From JAWXUU01 sp044426085 (GTDB lineage Bacteria; Bacillota; Clostridia; Christensenellales; CAMQZB01), in contig JAWXUU010000009.1 in assembly GCA_044426085.1 (NCBI GenBank), positions 50,019 to 114,018 on the forward strand: a DNA stretch of 64,000 nt. The letters run 5' to 3'. A program made the position numbers and the translations under genes. The notes under the pieces are model-generated. The model did not search any database. It was given only the letters and a program-made list of their open reading frames with translations, and had not been told where the DNA came from. This document shows, one piece after another, positions 32,119-40,817 of this stretch; position 1 is the stretch's first letter, and each line of letters begins with the position of its first letter.

Positions 32119-32451
32119 TTATGAACCTACTACAGCTCCCACTCCAATCAAAACTTCGTTTGCAACCAAGAAGAATAGAACTGAAAGAACTAGGATAACT
32201 ATCATTGCGATAACTGTCCATTTCTTCAATGTTCCTTCCATTGATTTAGCTTTGTTTTTGCCAAAAAAAGTTTCAGCCGCGCCAGTGACAGCGCCAACAC
32301 CAGTTGAATTACCTGGTTGGAAAAGTACGATCACGATAACTGCGATTGCAGCGATTGCGATTGCAACAAAAAGTGCGATTTGCACGATTGAATATACTGT
32401 GTTTGATACATTGATTAGTGGTGCAAGTAGATTGCCGTATGTCAAATTCAT
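32119..32451 (-). CDS. secG: Preprotein translocase subunit SecG
   Basis: A 110-residue SecG with two membrane spans, residues about 18-42 (IVQIALFVAIAIAAIAVIVIVLF) and 75-98, separated by the typical polar loop QPGNSTGVGAVTGAAETFFGKNKAKSMEG. It assists SecYE translocation. The loop with its GKNK..S motif is diagnostic. I chose ATG 32451 with AAAGGGG upstream; a longer in-frame reading to 32496 has no ribosome site. It lies between gpmI and rnr as in many Firmicutes. The C-terminal extension after the second span is short. Confidence 0.93.
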   Translation of the reverse strand: MNLTYGNLLAPLINVSNTVYSIVQIALFVAIAIAAIAVIVIVLFQPGNSTGVGAVTGAAETFFGKNKAKSMEGTLKKWTVIAMIVILVLSVLFFLVANEVLIGVGAVVGS

Positions 32452-32544
32452 TGAATTACCCCTTTGGTTTTTTATAACATTGGAATTATAGCACACTTAA
32501 ACACATAAAGCAAGTGATTTATAGTTCTTTTTTTAAAGTGCTAT

Positions 32545-34080
32545 TTATTTTTGGATTAGGCTTACACCTTCCATTTCTGCTGGCTTAGCAACGCCCATCA
32601 TGTCTAGCATAGTTGGCGCGATGTCGCAAAGTTTGCCGTTTGCAAGTGTTGCACCCGCAAAATCGTTTGAAACTAGCACGAATGGAACTGGGTTTGTTGT
32701 GTGAGCTGTGAATGGTGAGCCATCTTGATTTTTCATAAAATCCGCATTGCCGTGGTCTGCTGTTATAAGAACACTGCCACCAGCTTCAAGCATTTTGTCG
32801 CAAACGGCTTTCGCACATTCGTCGACCGCTTCAACTGCTTTCACCGCTGCTGGGATAATGCCTGTGTGTCCAACCATGTCGCAGTTTGCAAAGTTCAAAA
32901 TGATAACGTCGAATTTATCTTTTTCAATTTCAGCAATCACTGCATCTTTAACTTCGTATGCACTCATTTCTGGTTTCAAATCATACGTTGCAACTTTTGG
33001 TGAAGAAATCAAAACTCTTTCTTCCCCAGCATTTGGAGTTTCAACACCGCCGTTGAAGAAGAATGTCACATGGGCATACTTTTCTGTTTCGGCAATTCTT
33101 AGTTGTGTTTTGCCCATTGTTGCAAGATATTGACCAAGTGTGTTTTCTAGTGTTTGTGGTTTGAATGCGATTGTCACTTTTTCGAAAGTGTCGTCGTATC
33201 TTGTGAATGTCACGTATGTTAGGTCAAGGTCTTCCGCTTTGAAAGCGTCGAATTTATCGTTTGTGAGCGCGCGAGTGATTTCTCTTGCTCTGTCTGGTCT
33301 GAAGTTGAAGAAAATGAAGCTGTCGCCCTTTTCGATACAGATTGGTGCTTGACCTTCAGCTGCAACTTTCATTGGTGTCATGAATTCATCTGTCGTGCCG
33401 TTTTCGTATGCTTTTTTGATTGCTTCAAATGGGCAAGCAACAACTTCGCCTTCGCCTTTAACGAAAAGGTTATAAGCTGTTTCAACCCTATCCCAACGAT
33501 TGTCACGATCCATTGCATAAAATCTGCCGATAACTGAAGCGATTGCGCCAAAGTTTACTTCTTGCATATATTTATATAGCTCTGCAACAAAGTCTGCTCC
33601 GCTTGTTGGCGAAACATCTCTTCCGTCCATGATTGCGTGAACGTAGATGTTGTCTAGTCCTTGTTTTTTAGCGAGGTCGATAAGTGCTTTAACGTGAGAA
33701 AGGTGGCTGTGGACACCGCCATCTGAAAGTAGACCAGCGATGTGAAGTTTTTTGCCGTTTTCTTTTGCGTTTTTGCAAGCATCAACAAACGCTTGGTTTT
33801 CAAAAAAGTCGCCATCAACGATTGATTTTGAAATTCTTGTTAGTTCTTGATAAACTGTTCTGCCCGCACCGATATTCAAATGTCCAACTTCGCTGTTGCC
33901 CATTTGACCATCAGGAAGACCGACATCCATACCGCTTGCACCAAGGATTGATGTTGGGTATTTCGCCATCATTTCTTTGATGTTTTTTGAGCCTTGAACT
34001 TCGATTGCGTTGCTTTCTGCGCCAGCTTCTCCGATGCCGTAGCCATCGAGAATCATAAGCATAACTGGTTTTTTATTCAT
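32545..34080 (-). CDS. gpmI: 2,3-bisphosphoglycerate-independent phosphoglycerate mutase
   Basis: A 511-residue cofactor-independent phosphoglycerate mutase, an alkaline-phosphatase-fold enzyme using two Mn2+ ions. It shows MLMILDGYGIG with the first Asp ligand, the phospho-Ser motif GQMGNSEVGH near residue 62, YVHAIMDGRDVSPTSG, RFYAMDRDNRWDR, and the metal sites NCDMVGHTG and TADHGNADFM. It makes 2-phosphoglycerate in glycolysis. Start ATG 34080 follows AAGGAAAA; a further 9-codon upstream reading lacks a ribosome site. Enolase, often next, is absent from this cluster. Confidence 0.97.
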   Translation of the reverse strand: MNKKPVMLMILDGYGIGEAGAESNAIEVQGSKNIKEMMAKYPTSILGASGMDVGLPDGQMGNSEVGHLNIGAGRTVYQELTRISKSIVDGDFFENQAFVDACKNAKENGKKLHIAGLLSDGGVHSHLSHVKALIDLAKKQGLDNIYVHAIMDGRDVSPTSGADFVAELYKYMQEVNFGAIASVIGRFYAMDRDNRWDRVETAYNLFVKGEGEVVACPFEAIKKAYENGTTDEFMTPMKVAAEGQAPICIEKGDSFIFFNFRPDRAREITRALTNDKFDAFKAEDLDLTYVTFTRYDDTFEKVTIAFKPQTLENTLGQYLATMGKTQLRIAETEKYAHVTFFFNGGVETPNAGEERVLISSPKVATYDLKPEMSAYEVKDAVIAEIEKDKFDVIILNFANCDMVGHTGIIPAAVKAVEAVDECAKAVCDKMLEAGGSVLITADHGNADFMKNQDGSPFTAHTTNPVPFVLVSNDFAGATLANGKLCDIAPTMLDMMGVAKPAEMEGVSLIQK

Positions 34081-34108
34081 TATATTTTCCTTTTTATTTA
34101 CACACAAT

Positions 34109-34136
34109 GGCAGAATAGGTTTATTCCTATTCTGCC
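34109..34136. terminator. Intercistronic hairpin tpiA-gpmI
   Basis: GGCAGAATAGG pairs perfectly with CCTATTCTGCC around six bases. On the minus strand no T tract follows, so it may stabilise or process the mRNA rather than terminate. Confidence 0.55.
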
Positions 34137-34188
34137 ATGCTTGTTTTTAGTTTTTATTTTTATATTTTATAGCTTTTATACTTTAAAA

Positions 34189-34944
34189 TTATTTGTTGTA
34201 GTTTACGATTTTTTCGAATTTATCTGCAACAAGACTTGCACCGCCGATAAGACCACCGTCGATTTCTGGTTTGTTCATAAGTTCAACAACGTTGCCTTCG
34301 TTCATGCTTCCGCCGTATTGGATTCTTACAGCTTCGCCAGCTTCAGTTCCGAATTTTTCACAAACAACTTTTCTGATATATCCGATTGTTTCGTCTGCTT
34401 GGTCGCTTGTTGCTGTTACACCTGTGCCGATTGCCCAAACTGGTTCGTAGGCAATAACAAGACCTTCAGCAAATAGTTCTGGAGCGATTCCTTCAAGACC
34501 GATTTCAATTTGAGCTTTAACAACAGCTTCTGTTGTGCCGTTTTGTCTTTGTTCTAGAAGTTCACCAACGCAAACGATTGGAATAAGTCCGCCAGCGATT
34601 GCGGCTTTTGTTCTTTTGTTTACTGTTTCATCTGTTTCTGCGAAGTATTGTCTTCTTTCGCTGTGACCGATGATAACGTATTTCACGCCTTGTTCAACGA
34701 GCATTTCTGCTGAAATTTCACCAGTGAATGCACCTGATTTTTCGAAGTGAACATTTTCTGCACCGATTGCAATGTTTGTATTTTTTGTGAGTTCAACAGC
34801 TTGCCAAAGTGTTGTGAATGGCGCGCAAAGAACGATTTCACAATCTGCATCCGCAACAAGTGGGATAAGCTGAGTTATCATTGTTTTTGCTTCTGCTTTT
34901 GTTTTGTTCATTTTCCAGTTTCCTGCGATAATTGGTTTTCTCAT
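34189..34944 (-). CDS. tpiA: Triose-phosphate isomerase
   Basis: A 251-residue TIM barrel enzyme. N-terminal PIIAGNWKMNK with the catalytic Lys, GAENVHFEKSGAFTGE, the catalytic His in VIIGHSERRQYF (about residue 95), the general-base Glu in AYEPVWAIGTG, and the phosphate-binding IQYGGSMNEGN and GGLIGGASL. It interconverts dihydroxyacetone phosphate and glyceraldehyde 3-phosphate. Second gene of the pgk operon; an intervening terminator-like hairpin would lower its expression relative to pgk. Confidence 0.98.
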   Translation of the reverse strand: MRKPIIAGNWKMNKTKAEAKTMITQLIPLVADADCEIVLCAPFTTLWQAVELTKNTNIAIGAENVHFEKSGAFTGEISAEMLVEQGVKYVIIGHSERRQYFAETDETVNKRTKAAIAGGLIPIVCVGELLEQRQNGTTEAVVKAQIEIGLEGIAPELFAEGLVIAYEPVWAIGTGVTATSDQADETIGYIRKVVCEKFGTEAGEAVRIQYGGSMNEGNVVELMNKPEIDGGLIGGASLVADKFEKIVNYNK

Positions 34945-34989
34945 TTTATTTCTCTCCTATTTAATTTTAAAACATCTAAAGATGATTTT

Positions 34990-35022
34990 AAGAAAAAAGG
35001 TGAAAAACTTTCACCTTTTTAT
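34990..35022 (-). terminator. Terminator between pgk and tpiA
   Basis: AAAAAGGTGAAA pairs with TTTCACCTTTTT around a short loop; the minus-strand tail is TTTTTTCTTAAAAT. As tpiA has no separate promoter visible, this is likely a partial terminator setting gene ratios. Confidence 0.75.
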
Positions 35023-35030
35023 TTTTGTAT

Positions 35031-36215
35031 TTATTTTTGGTCTAGAGCGTCTACACCTGGAAGAATTTTGCCTTCCAAGAATTCCAAACTTGCACCGCCA
35101 CCTGTTGAGATGTGTGTCATTTGGTCGGCATAGCCAAGTTGAGTTACTGCAGCTGCACTGTCGCCACCACCAATGATTGTGATTGCGTCTGTTTTAGCAA
35201 GTGCTGCGGCAACAGCTTTTGTGCCACCTGCAAAGTTTGACATTTCAAACACGCCCATAGGTCCGTTCCAGATAACTGTTCCAGCATCAGAAACTGCTTT
35301 TTCATAAGCTTCTTGAGTTTGCACGCCGATATCAAGACCTTGCATATCGCTTGGGATTTCGCTTGATTTAACTGTTTTGAAGTTTGCTTCATTAGAGAAT
35401 GCATCTGCAACGATTGTATCGATTGGAAGAAGGAAGTTGATTCCTTTTGCTTCTGCTTTATCCATAAGTTCTTTTGCAAGTTCAAGTTTATCCATTTCGC
35501 AAATTGAACCGCCGATTTCGTAGCCTTTTGCTTTGAAGAATGTGTATGCCATGCCACCGCCGATAATAAGCGTGTCAACTTTTTCGATTAGGTTAGAAAT
35601 TACACCGATTTTATCAGAAACTTTTGCACCGCCAAGAATTGCAACAAGTGGACGCTTAGGAGCTTCCAAAGCACCGCCCATGAATTCAAGTTCTTTTTCG
35701 ATAAGGTATCCTGCAACGCATGTGTCTACATATGCTGTTACGCCTGCTGTTGAAGCGTGAGCACGGTGAGCTGTTCCGAATGCATCGTTCACATAAACAT
35801 CAGCAAATGCGCCAAGTTTTGATGCGAATTCTGGATCGTTTTTCTTTTCTTCTGGGTGGAAACGTAGGTTTTCAAGAAGGACAACTTCGCCGTCTTTCAT
35901 ATTTGCAACTGCGTTTTGAGCAGACTCGCCAACAACGTCTGATGCAAATGTCACGATTCCGCCAAGGATTTCGTTTAATCTTTTAGCAACTGGTGCTAGT
36001 GAATATTGAACATCATCAAAGCTCTTTGGTCTGCCAAGGTGAGAACACAAAATAACTTTTGCACCGTTTTCAAGCAAATGTTTGATTGTTGGAAGTGCTC
36101 CGTTGATTCTGTTTTCGTTTGTGATAACACCGTCTTTAAGTGGCACGTTAAAATCGCATCTTACGAGAACTTTTTTAGACGCTACGTCTACATCTTTGAT
36201 AGTTTTTTTGTTCAT
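35031..36215 (-). CDS. pgk: Phosphoglycerate kinase
   Basis: A 394-residue phosphoglycerate kinase making ATP from 1,3-bisphosphoglycerate. VLVRCDFNVPLKDG, ICSHLGRP-like LCSHLGRPK, AHRAHASTAGV for the N-domain basic patch, GGAKVSDKIGVI, and the nucleotide loop GNGPMGVFE-like WNGPMGVFEM with GGGDSAAA are all present. First gene of a glycolytic run; gapA, usually just upstream in Firmicutes, is not here: a phosphate transporter gene lies upstream instead. Promoter at 36261-36289. Confidence 0.98.
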   Translation of the reverse strand: MNKKTIKDVDVASKKVLVRCDFNVPLKDGVITNENRINGALPTIKHLLENGAKVILCSHLGRPKSFDDVQYSLAPVAKRLNEILGGIVTFASDVVGESAQNAVANMKDGEVVLLENLRFHPEEKKNDPEFASKLGAFADVYVNDAFGTAHRAHASTAGVTAYVDTCVAGYLIEKELEFMGGALEAPKRPLVAILGGAKVSDKIGVISNLIEKVDTLIIGGGMAYTFFKAKGYEIGGSICEMDKLELAKELMDKAEAKGINFLLPIDTIVADAFSNEANFKTVKSSEIPSDMQGLDIGVQTQEAYEKAVSDAGTVIWNGPMGVFEMSNFAGGTKAVAAALAKTDAITIIGGGDSAAAVTQLGYADQMTHISTGGGASLEFLEGKILPGVDALDQK

Positions 36216-36260
36216 TTTTTATTTCTCCTATTTTTAAAGATAACTTTATTTTACACTGTA

Positions 36261-36289
36261 ATTTTATATCTTTTTTTAAAGTTTGTCAA
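36261..36289 (-). promoter_or_regulatory. pgk promoter
   Basis: Minus strand TTGACA (36284-36289), 17 bases, TAAAAT (36261-36266). No catabolite-response-element palindrome was recognised nearby. Confidence 0.75.
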
Positions 36290-36374
36290 ATTTTTATCAT
36301 ACATTTTTCAAAATTTATGGAAAAATTCAGTTTTTTTACGAGTTCTTTATGTTTTTAGGTGTTTTTTATGTTCT

Positions 36375-38072
36375 TTATTCTGCTGAAAGAGTTAGAAGTT
36401 TCTTTTTTGCCCTTTCTTCTTGTGGAATAATTGATTTCGCAATATTGAGCATATGGTCTGCCACACGTTCGAGTTGACTTGCAAGGCTGAGATAAATCGC
36501 ACCGCTTTCTACACTGCAATTTCCGCCGTTTAGTCTTTCGATATGGCTGTCTTCCATTAGGTCTTTGATTTTATCAACTTCGTCTTCCAAAAGTTGAACT
36601 TTATCAATCATTCCCCTGTCGCGTTTTGTGAAAGTTTCAATCGCCATGCCAAACATGATATCAAGTTTTTTTGCAAGGTCTTTGATTTCCAAAACTGCAC
36701 GAGAAGAGAAGTTCATATCATCTTCTATCATTCTGTCGGCAAAGTCCATAACGTTTTCAGAATAGTCCCCGATTCTTTCGATATCGGATACAACGTGGAA
36801 AAGTGAACCCAAAATTTGGCTGTCGCGTGCAGAAATATCAAGCGCAGAAATCTTCACAAGATAGTTTGCAATTTCGCGGTTGAGATAGTTCAAAAGCTTT
36901 TCGTTTTCCACGATGAATTCGCGTTTTTCGTTGTTTTTATCTATTAACATTTGCAAAGAAAAATTCAAGTTTTCCCTTGCGATAACACCCATGTTTTCCA
37001 CTTCTGCGATAACTTGTTGGCATGCAAGTGGTGGAGTTTGCAAGATTCTTTCGTCCAAATAGTACAATTTTTGTTGAGCCTTTTTCTCTTCTTCTTCCTT
37101 CTTTTCTGGAATCAAGATTTCCGCGAAGTGAACCATTTGTTTTGCAAACGGCAACAAGATGATTGTTATTAGTATATTAAATATTGTATGGAAGTTTGCG
37201 ATTTGTCTTTCCAAATACACCCCAGAGATTGCAACTAGCAACGATTGGATTTGCTCTGTGAACAAAATCGTTGGCAAGATCACGATAAGCGTTCCCACTA
37301 TGTTGAACATAAGGTGAATTGCCGCTGTTCTTTTCGCGTTTGTGCTTGCGCCAATTGATGCCAAAATCGCCGTGATACACGTTCCGATGTTTGTTCCAAG
37401 CACCATGAAAATCGCCATATCAAAGGTGATGACACCCGCACTTGCAAAGGTTATCAAAATACCCGTTGCGGCAGATGAACTTTGAATGACCGCCGTGAAA
37501 AGTGCACCCAAAAGGATGTTAAGCATTGGGTTTGTGAATGATGAAAGCATAAATTCCGCAAAAGCTGATGGATTGCCAGAATCGTCATATGCAAATGTTT
37601 TCATTGAAGAGCTCATAAGGCTTAGCCCGATAAACAGCATGCCAAGACCTAGGAAGATTATTCCGAGTTTTTGTTTTGATTCCTTTTTAGAAAACATCAC
37701 AAGTGCAAGACCAACAAATGCAAGACAGCTCATCACCGCAGTCACGTTTAGTGCTGAAAGTGAACTTAGTTGTGCTGTTATTGTTGTTCCTATGTTAGAG
37801 CCCATGATTATTGCTGTCGCTTGCAAAAGTGAAAGCATGCCGACGTTTACAAAGCCGACAAGCATGACTGTTGTTGCTGAAGAACTTTGAATTATCGCCG
37901 TTACCCCCGCGCCAATTGCAACGCCTTTTGCCCTTGAATTTGAAACTTTGTTGAAAAGTGTTCTTACATTATCACCCGCAAGGTTTTCCAAAGAATCGCC
38001 CATGATTTTCATGCCGTACATGAAAACTGCTAGCCCACCAAGCATGGTGAAAATAGTATATATCGCATCCAT
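36375..38072 (-). CDS. Na+/phosphate cotransporter with PhoU-like domain
   Basis: A 565-residue NptA-family transporter. Residues 1-310 hold the two inverted repeats of this family, each with a QSSSATT/QSSSAAT motif (AIIQSSSATTVMLVGFV and AVIQSSSAATGILITFA), plus about eight membrane spans. After a charged linker, residues 345-555 are a helical PhoU-like domain (EFIVENEKLLNYLNREIANYL, ERIGDYSENVMDFA, LERVADHMLNIA). It imports phosphate with Na+. Start ATG 38072 follows GGGGGTATAATTG. Promoter TTGACA-N18-TACACT. No pho-regulon box was identified. Confidence 0.93.
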   Translation of the reverse strand: MDAIYTIFTMLGGLAVFMYGMKIMGDSLENLAGDNVRTLFNKVSNSRAKGVAIGAGVTAIIQSSSATTVMLVGFVNVGMLSLLQATAIIMGSNIGTTITAQLSSLSALNVTAVMSCLAFVGLALVMFSKKESKQKLGIIFLGLGMLFIGLSLMSSSMKTFAYDDSGNPSAFAEFMLSSFTNPMLNILLGALFTAVIQSSSAATGILITFASAGVITFDMAIFMVLGTNIGTCITAILASIGASTNAKRTAAIHLMFNIVGTLIVILPTILFTEQIQSLLVAISGVYLERQIANFHTIFNILITIILLPFAKQMVHFAEILIPEKKEEEEKKAQQKLYYLDERILQTPPLACQQVIAEVENMGVIARENLNFSLQMLIDKNNEKREFIVENEKLLNYLNREIANYLVKISALDISARDSQILGSLFHVVSDIERIGDYSENVMDFADRMIEDDMNFSSRAVLEIKDLAKKLDIMFGMAIETFTKRDRGMIDKVQLLEDEVDKIKDLMEDSHIERLNGGNCSVESGAIYLSLASQLERVADHMLNIAKSIIPQEERAKKKLLTLSAE

Positions 38073-38124
38073 CAATTATACCCCCGTATTATCATTCGTT
38101 GTTTTTTGGATTTCATACGCTTTA

Positions 38125-38154
38125 AGTGTACTTGATTGCGGAATATTTTGTCAA
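38125..38154 (-). promoter_or_regulatory. Promoter of the Na/Pi cotransporter
   Basis: Minus strand TTGACA (38149-38154), 18 bases, TACACT (38125-38130). Confidence 0.65.
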
Positions 38155-38231
38155 ACACTTTTACGTAAATTTTATGTAAATTTTACCATATATATATTCA
38201 AACTTTAGAAAACACAACTAGATTTTACATT

Positions 38232-38270
38232 GAAATTAGAAAAAAGTAGGATAAAATCAAATCCTACTTT
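38232..38270 (-). terminator. trmL terminator
   Basis: AAAAGTAGGAT pairs with ATCCTACTTTT around eight bases; minus-strand tail TTTTTTCTAATTT. It ends the long run of genes from the ECF core to trmL. Confidence 0.88.
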
Positions 38271-38332
38271 TACTGTTTTTATAATTATTTTGTTGTTTTT
38301 TTGCATGTTTTTTTACATGTTTTATTATGATT

Positions 38333-38824
38333 TCACGTCGTGAGATGACCTTCGAAATCAAAATCTTCAAAGTCGGTTTGACGAAATGCTTCATACGCAA
38401 CAAGTGCGACTGTGTTTGCAAGGTTCAAGCTTCGAAGTTCCTTTTTCATTGGCACGCGCAGACAAGAATCGTAGTTTTCCTTCAAGATTTCTTCTGGTAT
38501 TCCTTTTGATTCCTTGCCAAAGATGAAATAGTCGCCATAAGAAAAGCTTTCATCGCTGTATCTTTTTTTGCCTTTTGTTGTCATGAAATAATAGTTGCCA
38601 CCCGCTGTTTTTTCGAGAAAATCCGCATATGAATCGTAATACGTGATGTCGGCTTTATACCAATAATCAAGCCCCGCACGCTTCAAATTTTTATCTGTGA
38701 CTTCAAAGCCGAGCGGACGAATCAAGTGGAGGCGCGCACCTGTGCACACGCATGTTCGCACGATATTGCCTGTGTTTTGTGGGATTTCTGGTTCTAGCAG
38801 AACTATGTTGAATGTCTTATCCAT
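38333..38824 (-). CDS. trmL: tRNA (cytidine/uridine-34 2'-O)-methyltransferase
   Basis: A 163-residue SPOUT methyltransferase of the TrmL (YibK/CspR) type, which 2'-O-methylates the wobble base of tRNA-Leu with SAM. Motifs: EPEIPQNTGNIVRTC at the N-terminus, HLIRPLGFE, LKRAGLDYW, and the trefoil-knot signature FGKESKGIPEE, IPM-like RVPMKKELRSLNLANTVALVAYEA. Full length for the family. Its ATG at 38824 directly abuts the dus stop codon (38825), so the two are cotranscribed. Confidence 0.93.
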   Translation of the reverse strand: MDKTFNIVLLEPEIPQNTGNIVRTCVCTGARLHLIRPLGFEVTDKNLKRAGLDYWYKADITYYDSYADFLEKTAGGNYYFMTTKGKKRYSDESFSYGDYFIFGKESKGIPEEILKENYDSCLRVPMKKELRSLNLANTVALVAYEAFRQTDFEDFDFEGHLTT

Positions 38825-39817
38825 TTATTCTCCTTGGGAAATAATATCAAAATGTGGGTTGTTTTCAACAAAATTGATAAAGTTTTCTATGTCAGCTTTT
38901 GTTTGAAGGGTGTTTATTTGGTTTTTGCAATCGTTTGAGCCGTGAAGACCCTTAAGATACCAACAAAAATGTTTTCGCATTGATAAACAAGCGAACTTTT
39001 CCGAAACGCTTTTTGCAAGCAATTCAAAATGCTCACGCATGCATTCTGAGCGAGTTTTTGTTATTTTATCACCTAAAATTTCCGAAAAAATCCAAGGCAT
39101 GCCCATTGCGCCCCTTGCCACCATGATGCCGTCGCAACCAGTTTTTTCAAGCATGTTTTGCGCCGACTTTTTGCAAAAGATATCGCCGTTGCCAACAACG
39201 GGGATTTGCAGTGCGTTTTTCAAATTTCCCACCGCAGAAACATCGCTTGTGCCGGAATACATCATCTCGCGGGTTCTGCCGTGAAGCGTCACCATGGAAA
39301 TGCCACTGCCCTCGCACATCTTGCCAAATTCTATGTAGTTTTTGTCGTTATCGGTATACCCCAAACGAAATTTTGCCGTTATTGGCTTATCTGTGTTTTT
39401 TGTGAGTGACAAAATCACCTTTTCTGCTTGTTTTGGGTTTGTCATCAAAAACGAACCTTCGCCGTTGGAAACAATTTTGCCAACGGGACAGCCGAAATTT
39501 ATATCGATTATATCAAATTTTTGCACGTCGGGATGATTTATTGCACATTCAAACGCGGTTGGGTCTGACCCGAAAAGCTGAAGCACTTTAGGCGTTTCGT
39601 TTTCCGATGTTTTCATAAGTTCTGCTGTGTTTTTGTTCTTATACATCAGCCCTTTTGCACTGACCATTTCTGTTACAGTGAGTCCCGCACCAAAATCCTT
39701 GGCTAGCTTGCGAAATCCAATATCCGTGACACCGGCAAGTGGTGCGAGAAACACGTTGTTTTTTATTTGAACATTTTTAAGTTTTATGGGTTTTATGAAT
39801 GTGTTTTCTTTTAGCAT
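38825..39817 (-). CDS. dus: tRNA-dihydrouridine synthase
   Basis: A 330-residue FMN-dependent Dus enzyme reducing uridines in the tRNA D-loop. It shows LAPLAGVTDIGFRKL, EMVSAKGL, QLFGSDP, INFGCPVGKIVSNGEGSFLM with the catalytic Cys, KFRLGY, TLHGRTREMMYSG, and the FMN-phosphate loop VVGNGDIF. It resembles DusB-type enzymes common in Firmicutes; the exact tRNA site is not assigned. AAGGAT precedes the ATG. Followed by trmL with no gap, giving a small tRNA-modification pair downstream of HPr kinase. Confidence 0.94.
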   Translation of the reverse strand: MLKENTFIKPIKLKNVQIKNNVFLAPLAGVTDIGFRKLAKDFGAGLTVTEMVSAKGLMYKNKNTAELMKTSENETPKVLQLFGSDPTAFECAINHPDVQKFDIIDINFGCPVGKIVSNGEGSFLMTNPKQAEKVILSLTKNTDKPITAKFRLGYTDNDKNYIEFGKMCEGSGISMVTLHGRTREMMYSGTSDVSAVGNLKNALQIPVVGNGDIFCKKSAQNMLEKTGCDGIMVARGAMGMPWIFSEILGDKITKTRSECMREHFELLAKSVSEKFACLSMRKHFCWYLKGLHGSNDCKNQINTLQTKADIENFINFVENNPHFDIISQGE

Positions 39818-39850
39818 TGTATCCTTTATATAATTGAAAAGCCAAGCTTT

Positions 39851-40807
39851 TTAATAACTTATTGCGGCTCCGCCCAGTGCTCTTTCGATAAGAACTTTTG
39901 TTGCGTCGTAGCCGTAGTCTCTCAGACGGTGGTTTTTCGCGGCAACTTCCATGATAATTGGAAGGTTACGACCTGGTGTTATTGGGATTATAAGCTTTGG
40001 AATTTCAAGCCCCAAGCATTCTTGCGTGAATCTTTCTTGACCTAGCCTATCATATTCGCGTTGAGAATCCCAATGTTCCATTTCCACAACAAGGGACACT
40101 TCTTTATCGTGCAAAACTGAGCCCACGCCATAAACCGAGCGGACATCGATGATGCCAATACCGCGGATTTCCATGAAGTATCTGATAGTTTCGCTTGATG
40201 TTCCGATAAGCTTATCTTGCACCCTTTTTATAATTACGCTGTCGTCTGCAACAAGTCGGTGTCCGCGTTTTACAAGTTCAAGAGCTGTTTCGCTTTTACC
40301 AATACCGCTTTTGCCAGTAAGCATAACGCCAACGCCATAAACATCCAGCAAAACGCCGTGTTCTGTTGTTTCTGGAGCAAGGCACAAGTTGAGATATATC
40401 ATCAAATCGTTGATAAACTGTGAAGTTTCTAATTTAGATCTGAAAAATGGAATGTTGTTCATTTTCAAAAGGTCAAAAAGGTCTTGTGGGATATGCAAAT
40501 CACGAGAGATAATCACGCATGGAATTTTCAATCTTATGATTTGCTCCATTCTTATCACGCGTTCGTATTTATCCATTTGGTCGTAATAAAACATTTCCGC
40601 ATTGCCCATAACTTGAATTCTGTTCACGCCGAAATAATCAAAATACCCAGCAAGCTGAAGCCCCGGACGACACACGTTAACCGTTGTGAGTTCCATAACC
40701 CCAGAACCTTCACCAATCACTTCCAAGTTGAGCGCTTCTGTGAATTCTGTGACTGAAATTTGTTTTTTGATGCTGTCGAAATCAGCTGTTACAAGTTGTC
40801 TTTTCAT
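39851..40807 (-). CDS. hprK: HPr kinase/phosphorylase
   Basis: A 318-residue HprK/P, which phosphorylates HPr on Ser46 and reverses it, setting carbon catabolite repression. Walker A is GKSGIGKS (residues 165-172), preceded by HGVLLDVYGVGVMLT; the C-terminal signature MEIRGIGIIDVRSVYGVGSV is present, along with the N-terminal regulatory domain (VCRPGLQLAGYFDYF). I chose ATG 40807, which follows AAGGAGACAGTC; a longer reading overlaps the HAD gene. It implies a PTS/HPr system elsewhere in the genome. Confidence 0.97.
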   Translation of the reverse strand: MKRQLVTADFDSIKKQISVTEFTEALNLEVIGEGSGVMELTTVNVCRPGLQLAGYFDYFGVNRIQVMGNAEMFYYDQMDKYERVIRMEQIIRLKIPCVIISRDLHIPQDLFDLLKMNNIPFFRSKLETSQFINDLMIYLNLCLAPETTEHGVLLDVYGVGVMLTGKSGIGKSETALELVKRGHRLVADDSVIIKRVQDKLIGTSSETIRYFMEIRGIGIIDVRSVYGVGSVLHDKEVSLVVEMEHWDSQREYDRLGQERFTQECLGLEIPKLIIPITPGRNLPIIMEVAAKNHRLRDYGYDATKVLIERALGGAAISY

Positions 40808-40817
40808 GACTGTCTCC

